Origin: JAQIBY01 sp034721855
GTDB lineage: Bacteria; Bacteroidota; Bacteroidia; Bacteroidales; ML635J-15
DNA length: 38,916 nucleotides
Assembly: GCA_034721855.1 (NCBI GenBank)
Contig: JAYENB010000271.1
Span: 1 to 38,916 of the forward strand
Direction of reading: 5' to 3'
Positions within the stretch are counted from its first letter, which is position 1. Each line of letters opens with the position of its first letter. This document shows, piece after piece, positions 33,175 to 38,916 of the stretch. A model generated the notes under the pieces. The model was not told where the DNA came from, did no database searches, and saw only the letters and a list, made by a program, of their open reading frames with translations. A program made the position numbers and the translations under genes.

Positions 33175-35049
33175 ATGAAAAAAAACATATCCAGAAATAC
33201 TGCCCTTAGAATAGCATTGATATTTCTTGTATTTTCTTTGATTTGGATCTTTTTAACGGACAATCTGGTATTCTGGTTTTATAAAGAACCCGCGGAAATT
33301 ACAAATTACCAGATGTTTAAAGGGTCTCTTTTTGTCATAATTACTACACTGCTCATCTATTTTTTAATCAGAAAAGAAATCAAGGCAAAGAACAACATGA
33401 TCGCTTTTTTGAACAGGAGTGAGCACTGGTATAGTCTTACTTTATCCAATATTCCGGGTGTGGATGTCCTTATATTTGATAAAGATGCCAGAATTATACT
33501 TGCACATGGGAAAGAGTTAGCCAAACACGGTATTGACTTGGCGGGGATGCAAAATATCCATGTTGATGAGGTTCCTATTTCGCAACCTACCTATGATTTC
33601 TTTATGCCAAAGCTCAAAAAGGTGTTGTCGGGAAATAAAGTAGAGGCCGAATATACGTTTAAACAAGATACGTATTTCATGAGAGGGATAGCCATGGAGA
33701 ATGAAAAGAATGAGGTGTTTGCCGGCCTGATTGTCATCATAAACATCACCCCCCAGCATAATTTAGCCGAGTATTTGACCAAGCAAAAAAATGAATATGA
33801 AGCTTTATACCAGGACTATTATCAACAAAATAAAGAATTGATGCACACCAATCAAAAACTGGATGGCATCATTACAGAGTTGGAGGAAGCCAAAAAGAAG
33901 GCTGAAGAAAGCGATAAACTAAAATCCAGTTTCCTGGCAAACATGAGTCATGAAATCAGGACCCCTCTGAATGGGATCATGGGTTTTTCCCAATTAATTG
34001 CCAATAAACAACTCAGTCATTCCGAGATTAAGGATTATGGAAAATATATCCTGCATAATTCTGAACAACTGCTGAATACCATTGAAGACGTGTTGTTGAT
34101 GTCGAGCCTGGAAACAGAACAATATCATTTTAACCCTTCAGAATATGCTGTCACAGAGATATTCAATGATGCCATTTCTTTAGCCAGTAAAAAGATATTG
34201 AAATCAAAGAAAAACCTGGAACTTGAGCATCATCTTGATCCCGGAATAGAAAACATGATCATAAACACCGATAAAAATGCCTTGCTGAAAGTAAGTGAAA
34301 AAATCATTGATAATGCAGTTAAATATTCCCCCGATAGTGCTGTTGTGAATTTGAAAATGTACCTGAATGAATCGGGCATGTTTTGTTTGTTTGTACATGA
34401 CCAGGGTAGTGGTATTCCTAAAGACAAACAAACAAATATATTTGAACGTTTTTTCCAGTTGCACGCATCACTTGAACACCCAGATTCAGGAAACGGGCTT
34501 GGGCTTTCTATTGCTGATGCACTAATAAAAGGCTTGAATGGTGAGATACGCATAAAATCAGAAGAAAACGAAGGAAGTGAATTTGTTATTACGCTTCCCT
34601 GCAATAAGTTGCGATCGATTTCTGATAAACCAAAAACTGAACACAAAGTATCTGATGATGTTAAAAAAGGGAACAAAATACTCATTGTTGAAGACCTGGA
34701 GGATAACTGTATATTGTTGAAAGCCTATTTAAGGAGGTATAATGTTCAGGTATTGCATGCTCCAGATGCCCGGAAAGCACGTGAGATTATGAAACAACAT
34801 CCCGATGTTGATCTTATCATGATGGACATCAGATTGCCTGATGAGAATGGGCTGGATCTTACCAGTGAACTGAAAGAGCAGTATCCTGATGTTCCAATCA
34901 TTGCCCAGACAGCTTATTCAGATACGCAGGATGAATACTTTGCAGCACAGGTAGGATGCAATGATTATTTGGCAAAACCAATCATGAAGCAGGTCTTTCT
35001 GAATACCATATCAGAATTTATTGATCTTAAGCCCATAGTAACTAATTAG
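33175..35049 (+). CDS. membrane-bound hybrid sensor histidine kinase with C-terminal receiver, 624 aa
   Basis: Domain order: membrane span 1 (LRIALIFLVFSLIWIFLTD, residues 11-29), short periplasmic loop, span 2 (MFKGSLFVIITTLLIYFLI, 47-65), a PAS-like sensor (about 80-200, IPGVDVLIFDKDARIILAHG), a coiled coil (205-248), HisKA with phospho-acceptor H259 in FLANMSHEIRTPLNG, HATPase_c (IIDNAVKYSPDS, VHDQGSGIPKD, GNGLGLSIADALIKG) and a receiver with phospho-acceptor D551 in LIMMDIRLPDENG. The periplasmic loop is only about 15 residues, so sensing probably occurs in the membrane or through the PAS domain. No output response regulator or DNA-binding partner is adjacent, so the target is unknown. 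Confidence 0.92.
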   Translation: MKKNISRNTALRIALIFLVFSLIWIFLTDNLVFWFYKEPAEITNYQMFKGSLFVIITTLLIYFLIRKEIKAKNNMIAFLNRSEHWYSLTLSNIPGVDVLIFDKDARIILAHGKELAKHGIDLAGMQNIHVDEVPISQPTYDFFMPKLKKVLSGNKVEAEYTFKQDTYFMRGIAMENEKNEVFAGLIVIINITPQHNLAEYLTKQKNEYEALYQDYYQQNKELMHTNQKLDGIITELEEAKKKAEESDKLKSSFLANMSHEIRTPLNGIMGFSQLIANKQLSHSEIKDYGKYILHNSEQLLNTIEDVLLMSSLETEQYHFNPSEYAVTEIFNDAISLASKKILKSKKNLELEHHLDPGIENMIINTDKNALLKVSEKIIDNAVKYSPDSAVVNLKMYLNESGMFCLFVHDQGSGIPKDKQTNIFERFFQLHASLEHPDSGNGLGLSIADALIKGLNGEIRIKSEENEGSEFVITLPCNKLRSISDKPKTEHKVSDDVKKGNKILIVEDLEDNCILLKAYLRRYNVQVLHAPDARKAREIMKQHPDVDLIMMDIRLPDENGLDLTSELKEQYPDVPIIAQTAYSDTQDEYFAAQVGCNDYLAKPIMKQVFLNTISEFIDLKPIVTN

Positions 35050-35065
35050 TATAAACAAAAGTAGC

Positions 35066-35190
35066 TCCTCACCGCGAGTCGCAAAGGCGTAAAGGTTTAA
35101 AATTTGTAAACTAAACTGTTAACAAATTATTCAATTTCTTAGCGCCTCTCCGTCTTTGCGGTAAAAATCAAATGCGTCTGAAAAGTTAAG
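35066..35190. repeat. complete copy of the CACCGCAAAGACGGAG-family dispersed repeat
   Basis: The left arm CTCACCGCGAGTCGCAAAGGCG and the right arm CGCCTCTCCGTCTTTGCGGT (35143-35162) form an inverted pair around an A/T-rich centre, followed by the family's tail ATGCGTCTGAAAAGTTA. Related arms occur at 18519 and 38550. This copy sits directly against, and probably truncates, the C-terminal end of the neighbouring RhuM/ORF6N-like pseudogene. Confidence 0.65.
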
Positions 35191-35553
35191 GTTTTTTTTA
35201 ATTTCAGCACTGAGTAGTTATCTAAGCGAAACTGTTTGCTGAGATTTTTGGTGTAAATTTTTGCATTGACATTTTTCCTTCGTTTACTCAGCAGCAACAA
35301 GACCTGTTCGTCCACATAATTATCAATCAGAATCATGCTTTTTTTGGCTGTTTTAACTAAGTCTGTTGCAAAAACCCAGGCATCAAATATCTGTCCGTTG
35401 AAGAAAAAGCCTTCGTTTGGCGGAAGGCTGGCTTGTAGTTTGAAATAATTTTGCCATTTGTGCCTGTGTCAACCACACGGTTTCATTCTCCACCCGCACC
35501 TCAAGGCTGGTGGATTCATCTTCTGCCTGATATAGTATTATTTGATTTTCCAC
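35160..35553 (-). pseudogene. remnant of a RhuM/ORF6N-type DNA-binding protein gene with internal deletion
   Basis: From a GTG at 35553 the frame reads VENQIILYQAEDESTSLEVR and TVWLTQAQMAKLFQTT, the N-terminus of RhuM/ORF6N-like (KilA-N related) proteins. About 40 residues in, homology jumps to another frame: NEGFFFNGQIFDAWVFATDL, then KSMILIDNYVDEQVLLLLSKRR and KIYTKNLSKQFRLD, the C-terminal region of the same kind of protein. The middle, over 100 residues in intact relatives, is missing, the junction near 35435 shifts frame, and the 3' end runs into a dispersed repeat. These genes are typical of mobile islands and phage-related loci. It cannot be functional as it stands. Confidence 0.7.
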
Positions 35554-35608
35554 TATATAGAATAAATTTATCCGAAAAAAATGAACTTTTTCTGCAAAAC
35601 AGGGGATA

Positions 35609-36220
35609 TTAACCGGATAAGTATGCTTTGCTGGCAGGCCCTTCATTAAACAGCAGGTCCAGGGCACTTAAGCCTGGTTGAAATCCATGCCGTTCGCTGA
35701 AAACCTGCATGTATGGTGTTTGCTTGGTTAGCATGTTTCTTTTGGGATGCAATTTATCCCTTAAGTCTATTGTGTCTTCTTGTGGATGGGAGGTGTATCC
35801 TGTTGTCAAATGTATTTTTGTGTCAAGATCAAACAGGTCAATGAATTTTTCACAAATGTTAAGATTGAGATCAAACAAAAAACGGTATTTCTGTTTGAAA
35901 AAGGGCAGAATTTCCTCATAATAAAACTCAAAAAACGGTGCTGCAGCATAAGCCGTTTCTATGCTGCGTCTATGGTTTCCTTGCCATGGTTCGGAATAAT
36001 CAATTTTTATATCCCGAATGGGTTGTCCCGGACTTTTCCCTTTTACCACAGGCACAATTAGATTTTGAATGCCATTTGGTGCCGAAATTTTGCACCGGTT
36101 GCGGTATGACTGTTTTGCATAATGTTCACAGGCTTCAATGTAAACATTGTCTGAGCCGCTGAATTGTTGTATATATTCAATGGGAGGGAAGTATGCTGTA
36201 TTTAAAAGTACTTTAGTCAT
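35609..36220 (-). CDS. WbqC-family protein, 203 aa
   Basis: WbqC-like family, associated in several bacteria with O-antigen or surface-glycan synthesis; its biochemical role is uncertain. Family features: the N-terminal strand KVLLNTAYFPPIEYIQQF, the motif EHYAKQSYRNRCKISAPNG, LIVPVVKG, DIKIDYSEPWQGNHRRSIETAYAAAPFFEFY and the C-terminal PYMQVFSERHGFQPGLSALDLLFNEGP. Its start overlaps the end of the LepB-like gene by 8 nt, so the two are translationally coupled, giving the operon lepB, lepB-like, wbqC-like. Length is normal. Confidence 0.88.
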   Translation of the reverse strand: MTKVLLNTAYFPPIEYIQQFSGSDNVYIEACEHYAKQSYRNRCKISAPNGIQNLIVPVVKGKSPGQPIRDIKIDYSEPWQGNHRRSIETAYAAAPFFEFYYEEILPFFKQKYRFLFDLNLNICEKFIDLFDLDTKIHLTTGYTSHPQEDTIDLRDKLHPKRNMLTKQTPYMQVFSERHGFQPGLSALDLLFNEGPASKAYLSG

Positions 36221-37064
36221 TGCGTTGAAATGTCTTTATTCCGGCTACATGGTCGGCAGGCAGGAAGCCCCAATGCCGGGAGTCGTTGCAATGATCCCTG
36301 TTGTCATCCATAACAAAATAATAGTTTTGCTCCGGCATGTATGTGGTTGCTTCTTTTCCGTCAATGTATATTTTCCGGTATTTTATAATCAGGTTGTGAT
36401 TTTCATACACATCAATAATGCGCTTATAGAGATTAATATTCATGTAATTGATTTGTATTTCCTTGCCGGCTTCAGGAATAATTACAGGGCCGAAATAATC
36501 TTTGTTCCAATTGAAAAACCTGGAGTTTGGAAAGACACCATAATCCTTATTTCTGTTTAAATCTGGTAAAAAACGAACATTGCTTACGCCTATCAACTCA
36601 TTTATCATGGAAGTGTTTTCAGGGGAAGTAAACAATTCCCAGGCTTTGTTTGGTACTATTTCATTTTCGAATAAAGTATTGAATTTCTCAAACGAGTTGG
36701 GATTAAAACTGGTGTCGGTGCTGATGCGGTATTTATAAAACAGGGAAAGCTTGTTGTCAATATAATCACGGTTGACATATACTTTTTTGTTGTGGATTTC
36801 AATGGTGTCTCCCGGTAGTGCCATCAGACGTGAGATGTGTACTGGTTTTTTACGTATTTTTTTGTCTGCAATGTCGGGAAAGTGATAAGCTATTATGTTC
36901 AGACGCGACATTTTATCAGGGGATATCCTGCTGACCAATATATATTCTCCTTTTGAGATAGATGGACACATGTCGTGATTGTAACTTTTTATGAGGTAAA
37001 ATTTCAACATAAAAAACACGAACACAATGATAATAACTGCAGCTATGTAAATGCCTTTTTTCAT
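36213..37064 (-). CDS. catalytically degenerate signal peptidase I (LepB) paralog, 283 aa
   Basis: An S26-family protein with one N-terminal membrane anchor (IYIAAVIIIVFVFFMLKFYLI) and the LepB fold; it shares with its neighbour the long insert and the C-terminal run FGPVIIPEAGKEIQI ... YYFVMDDNRDHCNDSRHWGFLP. Both catalytic positions are changed: the Ser before Met in the S-M-x-P box is Asp31 (HDMCPS), and the general-base Lys in IKRxxxLPGD is Ser78 (HISRLMALPGD). The GDNRxxS box reads DDNRDHC. It cannot work as a normal Ser/Lys signal peptidase. It probably acts as a partner, regulator or scaffold of the active LepB encoded 35 nt upstream; that role is inference. Confidence 0.85.
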   Translation of the reverse strand: MKKGIYIAAVIIIVFVFFMLKFYLIKSYNHDMCPSISKGEYILVSRISPDKMSRLNIIAYHFPDIADKKIRKKPVHISRLMALPGDTIEIHNKKVYVNRDYIDNKLSLFYKYRISTDTSFNPNSFEKFNTLFENEIVPNKAWELFTSPENTSMINELIGVSNVRFLPDLNRNKDYGVFPNSRFFNWNKDYFGPVIIPEAGKEIQINYMNINLYKRIIDVYENHNLIIKYRKIYIDGKEATTYMPEQNYYFVMDDNRDHCNDSRHWGFLPADHVAGIKTFQRND

Positions 37065-37099
37065 TTCATGGTTGCGTTTCTTGACATGTATTTATTGAT

Positions 37100-38503
37100 T
37101 CAATGTACACTATTCAACAAACGATTCCACCGTATGTTTGTAGGGAAGGATTTTTCTTTGTCCAGTGAAAGCCAGATGATTGCAGCTTTGCCTACAATGT
37201 GATTTTCAGGTACAAATCCCCAGAACCGGGCATCTGCAGAATTGTGCCTGCTATCACCCATCATCCAGAAATAGTTCATTTTAAACCGGTATTGATTTGT
37301 TTCCTGACCATTGATGTAAATTTTGCCATCTTTTACTTTTAGATCATTCTTTTCATAATGGTTGATGACGCGTTCATAAAGAGGTAGATTATCAAGGGTT
37401 AAGTCAATGGTTTCGCCTGCTTTGGGAATATATAGAGGACCAAACCAATCTTCATTCCAGTCGTATTTTTCATCGTGGGGAAATATCCTGTAATTTCTTA
37501 TGCCCTCAGCTTGTGTTAGTTTAGTAATACTGTTGACTATCCTGATGTTTTTTAATGTTTTGGCCTGTTTTTCAGTCAGGGGGAGGATGTATTTTCTTCC
37601 CTGGTGCCATATATCACGCTTGGCAACATTCAGTCTTTCCAATGTGTTTTCACTCAGGATGCGGCCATCAGTAATCACTTCGTAATTAAACTGTATGCCT
37701 TCAAAATGTTTTTGTGGTTTGCCATCAATATATACCCATCCATCGCGGATTTCGAGGCTGTCACCGGGTAAGGCCACACAACGTTTAATGTAATTTTCCC
37801 TTTTGTCAACCGGACGAACGACAATGGTATTCCGGTTTCTCACCATTTTTCGTGCCTGCTTGTAATAAGCCTGTTCGGAATTTGTTTTTCTGCCTGCTTT
37901 CATGTCCATGATTTGTAGCTCCCTGGCTTTTACACGGATGATGTCATAAAACCCCTGTGCCTGGTTCTCAAGCACAACAGTATCGCCGGTGGGGTAGTTA
38001 AACACAACAATGTCATTACGTTTAACATCTCCAAAACCTGCCATACGTTCATACGGATTCTGTATCCACGTCAGAAATGATTTTGTTTTTTGTGACAATG
38101 GCATGGTATGGTGCACAAAAGGAAACGAAAGGGGTGTGATAGGTTTGCGCGGACCATAAGCTACTTTGCTTACAAACAGATAATCACCTACCATCATGGT
38201 TTTTTCCATTGATGATGTCGGGATGGTAAAGGCTTCAAAGAAAAATGCCCTGATGATAGAAGCGGCTATGACTGCAAAAATAATGGCATCAACCCATTCC
38301 AGTGTTTTACGTTTGAATGTTGGCATTTTTTTGTCTTTCCTGGGTTTCCAGAAAGCCCATCTTACGTATTTTGTGATGTAAATGTCAACAATTAGCAATT
38401 CGCCAAACAGCCACCAGTAGTTACCAAGCCATATCACAAACAGGATATATGCAACACTGACAATGCCAAATTTGACGTACTTGTTTTTAAATGGATTTTT
38501 CAT
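37100..38503 (-). CDS. lepB: signal peptidase I, 467 aa
   Basis: Cleaves signal peptides of exported proteins at the periplasmic face of the inner membrane. It has membrane segments near residues 11-45 and 72-90, the catalytic Ser98 in PTSSMEKTMMVGDYLFV and the general base Lys240 in NYIKRCVALPGDS. The closing box is MMGDSRHNSADARFWGFVPE. Between the two catalytic boxes lies a long insert (about residues 115-235), and a second one follows the PGD box, which makes this about 150 residues longer than E. coli LepB; such long forms are usual in Bacteroidota. First gene of the operon with the inactive paralog and wbqC-like gene. Confidence 0.94.
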   Translation of the reverse strand: MKNPFKNKYVKFGIVSVAYILFVIWLGNYWWLFGELLIVDIYITKYVRWAFWKPRKDKKMPTFKRKTLEWVDAIIFAVIAASIIRAFFFEAFTIPTSSMEKTMMVGDYLFVSKVAYGPRKPITPLSFPFVHHTMPLSQKTKSFLTWIQNPYERMAGFGDVKRNDIVVFNYPTGDTVVLENQAQGFYDIIRVKARELQIMDMKAGRKTNSEQAYYKQARKMVRNRNTIVVRPVDKRENYIKRCVALPGDSLEIRDGWVYIDGKPQKHFEGIQFNYEVITDGRILSENTLERLNVAKRDIWHQGRKYILPLTEKQAKTLKNIRIVNSITKLTQAEGIRNYRIFPHDEKYDWNEDWFGPLYIPKAGETIDLTLDNLPLYERVINHYEKNDLKVKDGKIYINGQETNQYRFKMNYFWMMGDSRHNSADARFWGFVPENHIVGKAAIIWLSLDKEKSFPTNIRWNRLLNSVH

Positions 38504-38790
38504 AATTCAAATATTTTAGTAACTAATCAATATCAACAATAGTAAATATTCACCGCAAAGACGGAGACCCGTCTGTCGCCGGGCAAGGTTACAAAGTTTA
38601 AAAATTTTAAAATTTATTTACAAATCTTTTGAACCCTTTAATTAATATGGGGACATTAAAATTAACCAAGAAACCTAATCGTTTGTCAGACAGTTTTAAA
38701 TGAGATATAATTTGTGCCTCGTGAACAGGTAATATTATTTCAATAGCTGTAACCATTCACAGTATATTTATTTAACATCAATTTCTTAGT
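38504..38790. repeat. intergenic region upstream of lepB with a partial CACCGCAAAGACGGAG-family repeat
   Basis: The family's left arm (CACCGCAAAGACGGAG, from 38551) is followed by the 25-bp block CCCGTCTGTCGCCGGGCAAG... (38568-38592) that recurs inverted at 18853-18877. No matching right arm is seen before the next element. The rest is A/T-rich; the lepB promoter must lie here, but I cannot identify it with confidence. No gene seen. Confidence 0.55.
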
Positions 38791-38916
38791 TGAGCCCAGT
38801 CTAAAAAGGCATTGCTTTGCCACTAAGACACGAAGACACAAAGTATCACAAAGATTAAAGCATTGTAATTCTGTCCTTTGTGGATCTTGGTGTCTTAGTG
38901 ACTTTGTGGCATTTTT
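38791..38916. mobile_element. second GTCTAAAAAG-ended MITE-like element, cut by the window end
   Basis: It starts GAGCCCAGTCTAAAAAGGCA, parallel to the left end of the element in the CRISPR array, and has the same interior plan: left arm CACTAAGACACGAAGACACA and right arm CTTGGTGTCTTAGTGACTTT. The right terminus (expected ..TTTTTAGACT) lies beyond the window. Confidence 0.65.

Noticed and set aside
1..38916. tRNA, rRNA or known riboswitch
   Set aside because: No cloverleaf with a GGTTCGAATCC-type arm, no rRNA segment and no known riboswitch core was seen by eye; a covariance-model scan would be needed to exclude small RNAs.

Overview
The window looks like a draft-assembly chromosomal segment of a member of the Bacteroidota, probably a free-living or marine/sediment Bacteroidales-type organism. 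The evidence is: type IX secretion system (T9SS) genes (porU, porV, a PorP/SprF protein, gldJ), a secreted cargo protein with a T9SS C-terminal sorting domain, Bacteroidota-style promoters (TTTG-N20-TAnnTTTG, seen clearly at three places), A/T-rich start contexts without strong Shine-Dalgarno sequences, and a long LepB with the insertion typical of the phylum. A run of 100 N (13298-13397) marks a scaffold gap.

Layout. 1-1640: a small membrane-protein/winged-helix-regulator operon on the minus strand, then a relic CRISPR array of three 36-nt repeats whose second spacer is split by a roughly 150-bp MITE-like element. 1700-5000: a sulfotransferase, then a PLP aminotransferase paired with a divergent YchF-family GTPase. 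5366-8910: an oxaloacetate node on the minus strand, pckA next to a carboxyltransferase (pyruvate carboxylase B / oxaloacetate decarboxylase alpha type) whose C-terminal biotinyl-like domain lacks the biotin lysine. 9103-11442: a T9SS cargo protein with an in-frame stop inside its signal peptide. 11516-16968: ruvX-def-lipoprotein, the gap, comEC and trkA. 17180-26988: murF, then the T9SS block: porP-gldJ on the minus strand, divergent from porU-porV on the plus strand. 27253-28289: ispF and a SlyD-like FKBP isomerase. 28740-31812: two tandem, clearly different MIO-type aromatic amino acid ammonia-lyases. 32227-35049: a small membrane protein and a membrane hybrid histidine kinase. 35139-38503: a broken RhuM/ORF6N-type gene, then the minus-strand operon lepB, lepB-like, wbqC-like, in which the second LepB copy has lost both catalytic residues.

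Intergenic space is rich in short hairpin-forming dispersed repeats. I can see at least four families by comparison within the window: the GTCTAAAAAG-ended element (1425-1574 and 38791-end), the CACCGCAAAGACGGAG family (18519, 35066, 38550), a 158-bp element with 13-bp terminal inverted repeats (16991) and a 291-bp element with 32-bp imperfect terminal inverted repeats (28360).

How genes work together: PorU and PorV are the cell-surface sortase and the cargo-shuttling barrel of the T9SS, GldJ and PorP/SprF are envelope parts of the same machine, and the 9103-11442 protein would be one of its cargoes. LepB would remove the signal peptides of these proteins. PckA and its neighbour interconvert C3 and C4 acids. 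No complete novel multi-gene defence or biosynthetic system is visible. The strongest unusual signals are the MITE-split CRISPR relic, the catalytically dead LepB paralog, the lysine-less biotinyl domain, the nonsense codon in the cargo signal peptide and the divergent YchF.
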